This document shows, in pieces, positions 1 to 6,681 of a stretch of DNA of 9,400 nucleotides (its first letter is position 1; every line of letters starts with the position of its first letter). Origin of the DNA: Verrucomicrobiaceae bacterium (GTDB taxonomy: Bacteria; Verrucomicrobiota; Verrucomicrobiia; Verrucomicrobiales; Akkermansiaceae); the NCBI GenBank assembly GCA_027483005.1, contig JAIXVN010000642.1, positions 1-9,400 of the forward strand. Direction: 5' to 3'. The notes beneath the pieces are model-generated. The model did not search any database. It was not told where the DNA came from and saw only the letters and a program-made list of their open reading frames with translations. A program made the position numbers and the translations under genes.

Positions 1-3
1 CTG

Positions 4-1404
4 TTAGAACGACTTCCTGAGATGCGACGGCAGGATGTTGAGCTGCTCGCGGTATTTCGCCACGGTGCGGCGGGCGACTTCGATGCCTTGGGCCATGAGT
101 TGCTTGGCGAGGGCGTCGTCGGAGAGGGGCTTGGCCGGGTTTTCCTGGGAGATGATCTTCTGGATGGCCTGGCGGACGCCGGCGTTGGAAACCTCGGCTC
201 CGTCGGCGGTTTGGTAGCCGGTGGCGAAGAAGGCCCGCATTTCCATGAGGCCGTGCGGGGTGAAGATGTACTTTCCCGCCACGGCACGGGAAACGGTGGT
301 GGCATGGAGATTGAGCTGGTCGGCGATGTCGTTCATCGTCAGCGGACGCAGATGGCGGACGCCCTTTGAAAGGAAGGCCCCCTGGTGCTCGATGAGCTTG
401 TAGGAGATGGCGAGGATCGTTTCCTGACGCAGGGAAATGGAGCGGATCAGGCTGCGACCGTCGCGGATCTGATCACGCAGGAACTGGCGGGTCTTGGTGT
501 CGGTCTTGCTGCGACCGATCATGTCCTTGTAGAAATCGTTGATGCGCAGATTGGGCAGGTGCTCGTTGGTGAGGCTGGCCATCCACTCGCCGTCCTCGCT
601 GCGCTCGATCACGACGTCGGGCAGGATGTAGGGATTTCCGGTGGGATCGAAATCACCGCCGGGATTCGGGGTCAGGCGGCCGATGCGGGAGGCGGCCTCG
701 GTGATGCGCTCGACGGTGGTGCCGAGGGCGCGGGCGACCTGGGGGTAGCGCTTTCTGGCCAGGTCCTCTAGGTGGTCGCGGACGATCTTGTATTCGATGG
801 TGTTCTCCTCGCCGGCGCGTTCGAGCTGGATGAGGAGGGACTGCGGGATGTTTTCCGCTCCGACGCCCGGGGGATCGAAGGACTGGATGAGGGTCAGCGC
901 GGCCTTGAGGTCGGCGGGCTTCAGGCTCATCCGCACGCCGAGCTCCTTGGCGGGGAGGTCGAGAAAGCCGCGTTCGTCGAGATTGGCGATGATGGCTTTC
1001 CCGGCTTCGCGGACGCCGGGTTCGACCATCGAAAGATCGAGCTGGTAGGAAAGGTGCTGCTGGAGGGTCTCCGGGGCGACGATTGAATCGTAGAGCCGCT
1101 GGCGGCGCTCCTCGTCCTCGGATGTCCAGGGGGAACTGCGGCCTTCAAGGATCGAACGGTCGCGCCAGTCGTCATCGGTCTCGTTGAGGTAATCGAGCGA
1201 ATCTGCCTCTTCGGGATCCGGGCCGAGTTCGTCGAGCGAGGTGCTTTCTGTGATGTCCTCGAGGACCGGATTGGTTTCGAGGGCGACGCGAACCAGTTGG
1301 GAAAGCTCCAGAGTCGAGGCCTGCAGGATCTCCAGACTCTTGCGCATCTGGGGCGCGAGAGTTTGCTGTTGCGACAGCGATTGATGGAGTGAAGCTTCGG
1401 CCAT
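4..1404 (-). CDS. rpoN: RNA polymerase sigma-54 factor RpoN
   Basis: This is the alternative sigma factor that directs RNA polymerase to -24/-12 (GG/GC) promoters and depends on AAA+ enhancer-binding activators to open them. All parts of the 466-residue family layout are visible. Region I is a Gln/Leu-rich N-terminus (residues 1-50, SLSQQQTLAPQMRKSLEILQ). An acidic linker follows (about 51-105, many D/E), then the core-binding domain from about 106 (QQHLSYQLDL, NLDERGFLD, SFDPPGVGAENIPQSL). A helix-turn-helix lies at 361-385 (ADQLNLHATTVSRAV), and the diagnostic RpoN box ARRTVAKYRE is at 444-453, close to the C-terminus as expected. The start MAEASLHQSL is supported because region I begins at once. 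No Shine-Dalgarno sequence precedes it (aacgtcccgcagatc). A near-perfect 14-base palindrome (1410-1423) sits six bases upstream of the ATG. The gene stands alone and is divergent from the esterase gene. A full-consensus sigma-54 promoter lies 53-68 bases upstream of the start codon. No enhancer-binding protein is encoded in the window. Confidence 0.97.
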   Translation of the reverse strand: MAEASLHQSLSQQQTLAPQMRKSLEILQASTLELSQLVRVALETNPVLEDITESTSLDELGPDPEEADSLDYLNETDDDWRDRSILEGRSSPWTSEDEERRQRLYDSIVAPETLQQHLSYQLDLSMVEPGVREAGKAIIANLDERGFLDLPAKELGVRMSLKPADLKAALTLIQSFDPPGVGAENIPQSLLIQLERAGEENTIEYKIVRDHLEDLARKRYPQVARALGTTVERITEAASRIGRLTPNPGGDFDPTGNPYILPDVVIERSEDGEWMASLTNEHLPNLRINDFYKDMIGRSKTDTKTRQFLRDQIRDGRSLIRSISLRQETILAISYKLIEHQGAFLSKGVRHLRPLTMNDIADQLNLHATTVSRAVAGKYIFTPHGLMEMRAFFATGYQTADGAEVSNAGVRQAIQKIISQENPAKPLSDDALAKQLMAQGIEVARRTVAKYREQLNILPSHLRKSF

Positions 1405-1456
1405 GATCTGCGGGACGTTCCGCTGGGCTCAATGAAGCGTCATTTCGAAGAATTGC

Positions 1457-1472
1457 AGCAAATTTCGTGCCA
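1457..1472 (-). promoter_or_regulatory. Sigma-54 (-24/-12) promoter reading into rpoN
   Basis: Read on the minus strand, the site is TGGCACG-AAAT-TTGCT, an exact match to the sigma-54 consensus TGGCACG-N4-TTGCW, with exactly ten bases between the -24 GG and the -12 GC. Taking the C of the GC as -12, transcription would begin near 1446, giving a 5' leader of about 42 bases to the rpoN ATG. Orientation, spacing and intergenic position all fit. At equal base frequencies the 12 defined positions match about once in eight million sites, so chance in this window is unlikely. That RpoN drives its own transcription is inference. Confidence 0.8.
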
Positions 1473-1478
1473 TGCACG
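1466..1478. repeat. Inverted repeat CGTGC-cat-GCACG over the -24 element
   Basis: A perfect 5-base inverted repeat with a 3-base spacer covers the whole TGGCACG half of the sigma-54 promoter upstream of rpoN and extends six bases further out. A dimeric regulator binding here would compete with the sigma-54 holoenzyme. Part of the symmetry comes from the promoter consensus itself (CGTGC is the complement of GCACG), so it may be coincidental. Confidence 0.35.
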
Positions 1479-1589
1479 TAATTTCCCGGGTTTTGCCGGG
1501 TTCTGGAGTTCTGGTAAGGCCTTCAGCTTCATCCAAGTATCTGCATCCCGGCCGACATGCGCATTTTCAACTCCATCCCATTCCTTTTG

Positions 1590-2876
1590 ATGAAGATCAG
1601 TCGATTCATGGTCATTGGTGCCTGGCTTGCGTGGGGCTTCGCGTTTGTCGGTTTGGCGGCGGAAGTGGCGGTCTCCGGGCTTTTCCCGGCGCGTCAGGAA
1701 ATGTTGGCGGGGCAGCCGGATCCTTTGAGAGCGGAGGATGGGAAGACCGTGACGACTGCGCAGGAGTGGCGGAACCTTCGGGCTCCGGAGTTGAGGGCGA
1801 AGTTCCAGCAAGAGATGTTCGGGATGGTGCCGATCCCGCCCAAGGGCTTTTCGACGAGGGTTTTTTTCGAGGACAAGGGGGCGCTGGAGGGCAAGGCGAC
1901 GCTGAAGGAGATCGAGGTTTCGGCGGAGTCACCGGTCCTGAAGGCGCGGCTGTTGGTGGTCATCCCGAACGGAGAAGGCGGGCCTTATCCAGTGTTTCTC
2001 GGAATGAATTTCAAAGGCAACCACGCCGTGCTTGGGGACGAGCGGATCGCGGTGCCGGAGTGGATGACGGGCAAGGAAGCGGAGCGGGGGACCGACGTCA
2101 AAAGCTGGCCGATCGGTGAAATCGTCTCGCGCGGTTATGCCTTTGCCTGCTTCTTCAGCGGCGATTTCGTTCGCGATGATCCGGCGATCGCGACTCAGCG
2201 GGTGAAGGAGTTTTCAGCTCCGGAGGGTACGGCACCCGAGTCCGCTCCGGGCACGCTGGCCTGTTGGGCCTGGGGATTTTCGCGGATGGTGGATGTGCTG
2301 GAGAAGCAAACGGCCATCGATTCGAAGCGGATCGCGGTGGTGGGGCATTCCCGGAATGGAAAAGCCTCCCTGTTCGCGGCGGCGATGGATGAGCGGATCG
2401 CGCTGGCGATCCCGACCCAGGCCGGCTGTGGTGGGACGGCTCCGAGCCGACTGCCGGTTCAGGTCCTCGATCCCAAGAACGGCCGACCACCCCACGAGAC
2501 CGTGGCGATCATCACGACCAAGTTTCCCCACTGGTTCTGCGGGAAGTTCAATGCAGTGGGCGAGGATGTGTCGAAACTGACCTTCGACCAACACGAACTG
2601 GTGGCGCTTTGTGCGCCGCGGCCGGTGTTGTTTTCGTGTGCGGTGTCGGACACTTGGTCGAATCCCTCGGGGCAGTTCGCGATGCTGTTAGGGGCGGATC
2701 CGGTCTATCGACTGATCTGTGGAGAAGGGGTGGCCTTTCAACAAATGCCGGAAGTGGGTCGGCTCATGCCCTCGCGGCTCGGGTATTTCATTCGTCCGGG
2801 CGGGCACTCGATGAACGAGACCGACTGGCTGGCCTGGCTGGACTACGCCGATGTCTGGCTGAAGCGGAAACCTTGA
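1590..2876 (+). CDS. Secreted glucuronoyl-esterase-like hydrolase (CE15-type alpha/beta hydrolase)
   Basis: Predicted extracytoplasmic serine esterase of the CE15 family, whose members cleave ester bonds between glucuronic acid side chains of xylan and lignin alcohols. From the chosen start (428 residues) a signal peptide is visible: Lys2 and Arg5, a hydrophobic core (MVIGAWLAWGFAFVG), and cleavage near GLAA at about 24. The nucleophile is Ser254 in GHSRNGK, the CE15 elbow. The oxyanion and substrate block QAGCGGTAPSR follows at 277-287, then FDQHELVALCAPRPVLFS. The likely acid is Asp354 (SDTWSNPSGQF) and the base His406 (PGGHSMNETDW). The acidic residue usual for the canonical CE15 position is Gln277 here. 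An ATG 33 bases upstream (1557) is in frame and would add 11 residues; 1590 was preferred because it gives a normal-length signal peptide. Neither start has a Shine-Dalgarno sequence. A general acetylxylan-esterase role is an alternative; the fold is certain, the substrate is not. Confidence 0.82.
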   Translation: MKISRFMVIGAWLAWGFAFVGLAAEVAVSGLFPARQEMLAGQPDPLRAEDGKTVTTAQEWRNLRAPELRAKFQQEMFGMVPIPPKGFSTRVFFEDKGALEGKATLKEIEVSAESPVLKARLLVVIPNGEGGPYPVFLGMNFKGNHAVLGDERIAVPEWMTGKEAERGTDVKSWPIGEIVSRGYAFACFFSGDFVRDDPAIATQRVKEFSAPEGTAPESAPGTLACWAWGFSRMVDVLEKQTAIDSKRIAVVGHSRNGKASLFAAAMDERIALAIPTQAGCGGTAPSRLPVQVLDPKNGRPPHETVAIITTKFPHWFCGKFNAVGEDVSKLTFDQHELVALCAPRPVLFSCAVSDTWSNPSGQFAMLLGADPVYRLICGEGVAFQQMPEVGRLMPSRLGYFIRPGGHSMNETDWLAWLDYADVWLKRKP

Positions 2877-2947
2877 GCGGAAAAGGGATTTCGGGCGTGA
2901 CCGTGGCGGGGGACTTGGTCAACATCGTCCCACAACTACGACCAATC

Positions 2948-4339
2948 ATGGGAAATTTCGACGCCTTTGACCTCAAGATGCGCGCCGCCGGCATGGGCGA
3001 TGCCGCGATCCGCGCCTTCCGCCGCAACTACGACGCGCTTTGCCGGAATGAAACCGGGATGATTCCAGAAGGGGAGATCGCTCCGGCGGATGGAATCCCG
3101 AAGTTGGAGGACGTGGCGTCCGGAAAAGAGGTTCCATCCGGGCTGCTGGCCCAGGCGGTGGTGATCAAGCTCAATGGCGGACTCGGCACCAGCATGGGGC
3201 TGCAAGGGCCGAAGAGCCTGCTGCCGGTGCGCGAGGGAGTCACTTTCCTCGATCTGATGGTGCGTCAGGTGCAGTCGTTGCGGGAAACCACCGGAGCGCC
3301 GGTCCGCTTGCTGCTGATGAATTCCTTCAACACCAGCGGAGGCACGCTTGAGCACCTCGAACGTTACCGTGCGGATGGATTCGCGGAGGCTTCCGAGGTC
3401 GAGCTGATGCAGAACCAGATCCCGAAGATCGACGCCGCGACGCTTCAGCCGGTCGAGTGGTCGGCGCATCCCGACCTCGAATGGTGCCCTCCGGGACATG
3501 GTGACCTTTTCCCGGCTCTGGTCGGCAGCGGCTGGCTGGATCGCCTGCTGGCGGAAGGGGTGAAATATGCCTTCGTATCCAACTCCGACAACCTCGGCGC
3601 GGTGCTCGACCCCTCGCTGCTCCAGTATTTCGCGGAAAGCGGCGCACCCTTCATGATGGAGGTCACCCGGCGCACCGCAGCCGATCGCAAGGGCGGGCAC
3701 CTCGCGCGTCGCACTGCCGACGGCAGGCTTCTGCTGCGCGAAGTCGCCCAGTGCCCTGACAGCGATCTCGAGGCCTTCCAGGACATCGACCGCCATCTTT
3801 ATTTCAACACCAACAGCCTCTGGCTGCGTCTCGACCTGCTCAAGGAACAGCTCGCGGCGGACGACGGCGTGCTGCCGCTGCCGATGATCCGGAACAAGAA
3901 AACCGTGGATCCGCGCGACAAGAATTCGCCATCGGTGGTGCAGCTTGAAGTCGCGATGGGCGCGGCGATCGAATGCTTCGATGGGTCGATCGCCATTGAA
4001 GTGCCGCGCAGCCGCTTTGCTCCGGTCAAGACGACGGGCGACCTGTTCTCCCTGCGTTCGGACGCCTACGAGGTGCTGGCCGACGGTCAGGTCCGCCTGG
4101 CAGCCGACCGGAACGGGGTGCCGCCAGTGGTGGCCTTGGGGGATTCCTACAAGCTGGTGGACCAGCTCGACGAGCTCGGAGTGCCGAGTCTGGTGCAGTG
4201 CAACTCGTTGACCCTTGAGGGTCGTGTCAGCTTTGCTCCGGGTGTTGTGATCGCGGGTGATGTGAAGATCATCAGCACGCCAGAGGCCTCGAAGCCGGTG
4301 GTGACTGGGGAGTATCGCGACACCACCCTGACGCTCTAA
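2948..4339 (+). CDS. UTP-glucose-1-phosphate uridylyltransferase, eukaryotic-type (UDPGP family)
   Basis: Nucleotidyltransferase that joins UTP and a sugar-1-phosphate, most probably glucose-1-phosphate, to give UDP-sugar and pyrophosphate in the cytoplasm. It belongs to the UDPGP family of eukaryotic UGP2, not to the unrelated bacterial GalU family. Numbered from this start (463 residues): the nucleotide-binding signature LNGGLGTSMGL with GPKS at 75-90; MNSFNTS 124-130; PPGHGD 181-186; SNSDNLGA 211-218; FNTNS 286-290; RSRFAPVKTT 354-363, the conserved basic loop; and a C-terminal segment from about 410 resembling the left-handed beta-helix. The frame is open 113 codons further upstream inside the esterase gene, so the start needs judgement. 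ATG 2948 was chosen because the N-terminus then reads MGNFDAFDLKMRAAGM. GTG 2897, preceded by aaaaggga, is the alternative. It lies 71 bases after the esterase stop, so co-transcription is possible. UDP-GlcNAc or another UDP-sugar product cannot be excluded. Confidence 0.88.
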   Translation: MGNFDAFDLKMRAAGMGDAAIRAFRRNYDALCRNETGMIPEGEIAPADGIPKLEDVASGKEVPSGLLAQAVVIKLNGGLGTSMGLQGPKSLLPVREGVTFLDLMVRQVQSLRETTGAPVRLLLMNSFNTSGGTLEHLERYRADGFAEASEVELMQNQIPKIDAATLQPVEWSAHPDLEWCPPGHGDLFPALVGSGWLDRLLAEGVKYAFVSNSDNLGAVLDPSLLQYFAESGAPFMMEVTRRTAADRKGGHLARRTADGRLLLREVAQCPDSDLEAFQDIDRHLYFNTNSLWLRLDLLKEQLAADDGVLPLPMIRNKKTVDPRDKNSPSVVQLEVAMGAAIECFDGSIAIEVPRSRFAPVKTTGDLFSLRSDAYEVLADGQVRLAADRNGVPPVVALGDSYKLVDQLDELGVPSLVQCNSLTLEGRVSFAPGVVIAGDVKIISTPEASKPVVTGEYRDTTLTL

Positions 4340-4410
4340 ATCCGGATGCGGCGGAAAATTTCCGTTTGTGCCCTTGTCTTTCCTGGTTCGCTTGCTACTC
4401 CCTCCGCTCG

Positions 4411-5031
4411 ATGGCGACAGTCGGACCCCTTGAACTCCCGGAAAGCGGCTACGATGCCGTGATTTTTGACTGTGATGGAACCCTCGTCGACTCGATGCCG
4501 GCGCACTTTGAGGCGTGGTGCGAGGCGCTGACGCTCCATGGCGCGGCTGGAGTGTTCAAGGAGGACATTTTCTACGCCATGGGCGGTCGTCCGACCAAGG
4601 ACATCGTGGTCGAGTTGAATGACGAATACGGTTTGAAGCTCAATCCGGAGTCGGTCGCCCTGGCCAAGCGGGAAGCTTTCCTGAAAAAGGTCAAGGGCCT
4701 CACGCTGATCGAGGAGGTCGCGGATTTCGCCCGCAGCTTGCTGGCCCGCCGGATTCCGATGGCGATCGCCACGGGTGGCAGCCGCCACGTGATCGAGAAG
4801 ACCCTGCAGGCCGTCGGCGTGTCCGACTGGTTCGATGAGGTGGTCACGGCAGACGATGTGGTTGTTGGAAAACCAGCTCCTGACATTTTCCTGCGCGCTG
4901 CGAAGCTTCTCGGCGTGGCTCCTGAAAAGTGCCTGGCTCTGGAAGACGCACCTGCGGGAATCATTGCAGCTCAAACGGCTGGAATGGCGGTGGTGGCGGT
5001 TCCCTCGCCCCTTGATTTCGCGAATCGCTGA
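4411..5031 (+). CDS. HAD-superfamily phosphatase, beta-phosphoglucomutase/YqaB-like
   Basis: Predicted Mg-dependent phosphatase or phosphomutase of HAD subfamily I with a helical C1 cap. From ATG 4411 (206 residues) all four motifs are present: motif I FDCDGTLVDS with nucleophile Asp20 and acid/base Asp22; motif II Thr121 in IATGGSR; motif III Lys154 in VGKPAPD; motif IV Glu178-Asp179 in LEDAPAG. The cap segment MGGRPTKDIVVELN (57-70) resembles E. coli YqaB, a fructose-1-phosphate phosphatase, as much as beta-phosphoglucomutase, so the substrate is left open. An upstream in-frame ATG (4366) was rejected because it adds an unconserved cysteine-rich stretch and lies in promoter-like sequence. 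No Shine-Dalgarno is present; the leader is pyrimidine-rich (ccctccgctcg). It sits 71 bases after the uridylyltransferase, which suggests but does not prove a joint role in sugar-phosphate metabolism. The stop codon lies in the loop of a 10-base-pair hairpin. Confidence 0.87.
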   Translation: MATVGPLELPESGYDAVIFDCDGTLVDSMPAHFEAWCEALTLHGAAGVFKEDIFYAMGGRPTKDIVVELNDEYGLKLNPESVALAKREAFLKKVKGLTLIEEVADFARSLLARRIPMAIATGGSRHVIEKTLQAVGVSDWFDEVVTADDVVVGKPAPDIFLRAAKLLGVAPEKCLALEDAPAGIIAAQTAGMAVVAVPSPLDFANR

Positions 5032-5052
5032 GGAAATTTTCTGCGGTTCGCG
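5019..5052 (+). terminator. Hairpin spanning the HAD gene stop, possible terminator
   Basis: CGCGAATCGC (5019-5028) pairs with GCGGTTCGCG (5043-5052): ten base pairs, one of them a G-U wobble in RNA, around a 14-base loop that begins with the TGA stop. It is G+C-rich and sits between the HAD gene and guaB, where a terminator would be expected. No T-tract follows on the plus strand, so a classical intrinsic terminator is not supported. It may instead stabilise an mRNA 3' end or be chance. Confidence 0.3.
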
Positions 5053-5096
5053 GAGATCGCGCTTGATTCTGTGGGGTCGTCTCTATTGCCTCCCCC

Positions 5097-6551
5097 ATGG
5101 CGGAGATTTCCCTCGGACTTTCATTTGATGACGTGCTTCTGGTGCCTTGCCTGAGCACCGTGCTGCCCGGTGAGGCGGACCTTTCCACCCAAGTGACGGC
5201 GGGGATTCCGCTGCACATTCCGGTGGTTTCCGCCGCGATGGATACCGTTTCCGAGTCTGAGCTTGCGATCGCCCTCGCCCGCGAAGGTGGCATCGGCGTG
5301 ATCCACCGGGCCTGCCCGATCGAAGAGCAGGCGGTCATGGTTTCCCGGGTGAAGCGTTCCGAAAACGCGGTGATCCTGAAGCCGCACACGGTCCGCAAGG
5401 AGCAGTCGGTCGATGAGGTCCGGGCGATCATGGCGGAAAACGGTTTCTCCGGATTTCCGGTTGTCGATGGCGATGGCAAGCTCGAAGGCATGGTGACGGG
5501 GCGCGATATCCGTTACCTGGACCGCGCCGATGCCAGGGTCTCCGATGTGATGACGCCGCGTGAAAAGCTGGTGACCGCGCCGCCGACCACGAGTCTGGAG
5601 GAGGCCCGGCGGATTCTCTATCAGAACCGGATTGAGAAGCTCCCGCTGGTGGACGAGAACGGCACGCTCGCCGGACTCATCACCGGATCCGACATCGAAA
5701 AGCGGATCACATTCACCAATGCCGCCAAGGACCCGAGCGGACGTCTTCGCTGCGGCGCGGCGGTTGGGGTTGGACCGGATTGCCATGATCGTGGACAGGC
5801 CTTGATCGAAGCCGGAGCGGACGCCCTGTTCATCGATGCCGCCACCGGCCACACTTCGCGTGTGATGGAGGTGATCAGCCAGCTCCGCGCGCTTTCCGAT
5901 CGACCAGTGGTGGCGGGCAATGTGGTCACGCTCCAAGGCGCAAAGGATCTCGTGGCCGCCGGTGCCAGTGCCATCAAGGTCGGCATCGGACCTGGTTCGA
6001 TCTGCACCACGCGGGTGATCGCCGGGGTGGGCATGCCTCAGTTCACCGCCATCCGCAACGTGGCCGACTACTGCCGTGAGCACGGCGTCAAGGTCATCGC
6101 TGACGGAGGCATCCGCTACTCGGGCGATGTGGTGAAAGCCCTCGCCGCCGGGGCCGATCTGGTCATGCTCGGCTCGATCCTCGCCGGCACGCGGGAAAGC
6201 CCTGGTCAGAGCGTTTACTACCAAGGTCGTCGTTTCAAAACCTACCGCGGCATGGGCTCGCTCGGCGCGATGAAAAAGGGCGCGGGCGACCGCTATGCGC
6301 AGAACAGTTCCGGCAAGCTCGTGGCGGAAGGCGTCGAAGGCCGGGTGCCTTACAAGGGTCCGCTCAGCGATGTGATCTTCCAGCTCATGGGCGGGGTCCG
6401 ATCGGGCATGGGCTACCTGGGGGCGACCTCCTTGGAAGAGCTTCGTGAACGCGCCCAGTTCGTCCAGATCACCAGCGGCGGACTTCGCGAAAGCCACGTC
6501 CATGACATCGTCATGACCGAAGAGCCGACGAACTATCAGCCGTTGGGGTAA
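5097..6551 (+). CDS. guaB: Inosine-5'-monophosphate dehydrogenase
   Basis: Catalyses the NAD-dependent oxidation of IMP to XMP, the committed step of guanine nucleotide synthesis. The 484 residues match the full-length CBS-containing form. LSFDDVLLVP opens the TIM barrel at 8-17. Tandem CBS domains are inserted at about 95-205 (ENGFSGFPVVDGDGKLEGMVTG, then RIEKLPLVDENGTLAGLITG). The barrel resumes with FIDAATGHTSRV at 245-256. The catalytic loop GIGPGSICTTR carries the thioimidate cysteine Cys303. The phosphate-binding DGGIR is at 336-340, YRGMGSLGAM at 383-392, and the mobile flap EGVEGRVPYKG at 411-421 holds the Arg416/Tyr419 general-base pair. The start is fixed by MAEISLGLSFDDVLL, with no Shine-Dalgarno sequence and a leader of ctattgcctccccc. 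guaA follows after an unusual 130-base repeat spacer, so the two purine genes are adjacent but may not share all transcripts. The CBS pair is a known site of nucleotide control in this family. Confidence 0.98.
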   Translation: MAEISLGLSFDDVLLVPCLSTVLPGEADLSTQVTAGIPLHIPVVSAAMDTVSESELAIALAREGGIGVIHRACPIEEQAVMVSRVKRSENAVILKPHTVRKEQSVDEVRAIMAENGFSGFPVVDGDGKLEGMVTGRDIRYLDRADARVSDVMTPREKLVTAPPTTSLEEARRILYQNRIEKLPLVDENGTLAGLITGSDIEKRITFTNAAKDPSGRLRCGAAVGVGPDCHDRGQALIEAGADALFIDAATGHTSRVMEVISQLRALSDRPVVAGNVVTLQGAKDLVAAGASAIKVGIGPGSICTTRVIAGVGMPQFTAIRNVADYCREHGVKVIADGGIRYSGDVVKALAAGADLVMLGSILAGTRESPGQSVYYQGRRFKTYRGMGSLGAMKKGAGDRYAQNSSGKLVAEGVEGRVPYKGPLSDVIFQLMGGVRSGMGYLGATSLEELRERAQFVQITSGGLRESHVHDIVMTEEPTNYQPLG

Positions 6552-6554
6552 GCA

Positions 6555-6666
6555 CGAAATCCGAAGCACTAAATTCTAAACGAAGAGAAAGAATTTAGAA
6601 GGCTCCGGATCCAACTCGCTCTTCTCATCTTCGTTTCGAATTTAGAATTTAAAATTTAGGATTTCG
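6555..6666. repeat. Long imperfect A+T-rich inverted repeat between guaB and guaA
   Basis: The left arm (6555-6585) starts cgaaatcc, contains aaattctaaa and ends cgaag. The right arm (6629-6666), read in reverse complement, has the same three blocks in the same order, with short differing or extra sequence between them. A shorter inner pair, gaagag (6582-6587) and ctcttc (6619-6624), lies between the arms, and gaatttagaa (6591-6600) is a further copy of the core word. The element is far more A+T-rich than the surrounding genes. It fills nearly the whole spacer, starting 3 bases after the guaB stop. It could be a dispersed intergenic repeat, a terminator or attenuator between the two genes, or the source of the guaA promoter, since the right arm ends 15 bases before the guaA ATG. 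Confidence 0.7.
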
Positions 6667-6681
6667 AATTTTCTCCCTCTC

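Noticed and set aside
2904..2919. Sigma-54-like site TGGCGGGGGACTTGGT upstream of the uridylyltransferase
   Set aside because: It resembles the consensus in parts but has GG in place of the nearly invariant -12 GC and two mismatches in the -24 box, in a G-rich region where such partial matches are expected.
2609..2947. A 113-codon in-frame upstream extension of the uridylyltransferase
   Set aside because: It overlaps the end of the esterase gene in another frame and does not resemble the family. The protein aligns well from MGNFDAFDLK, so the extension is open by chance.
3028..3796. Minus-strand open frames opposite the uridylyltransferase
   Set aside because: They are Arg/Ser/Pro- or His/Gln-rich with no motif, and the plus-strand frame carries every conserved UDPGP signature.
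5032..5096. Possible purine-sensing riboswitch upstream of guaB
   Set aside because: The stretch is only 65 bases, lacks the conserved pairing elements of purine aptamers, and is partly taken up by the hairpin after the HAD gene.
5121..6569. A 482-codon open frame on the minus strand opposite guaB
   Set aside because: Same cause: strong G/C bias at third codon positions removes stops from the antisense frame. No motif is recognisable and IMP dehydrogenase explains the locus.
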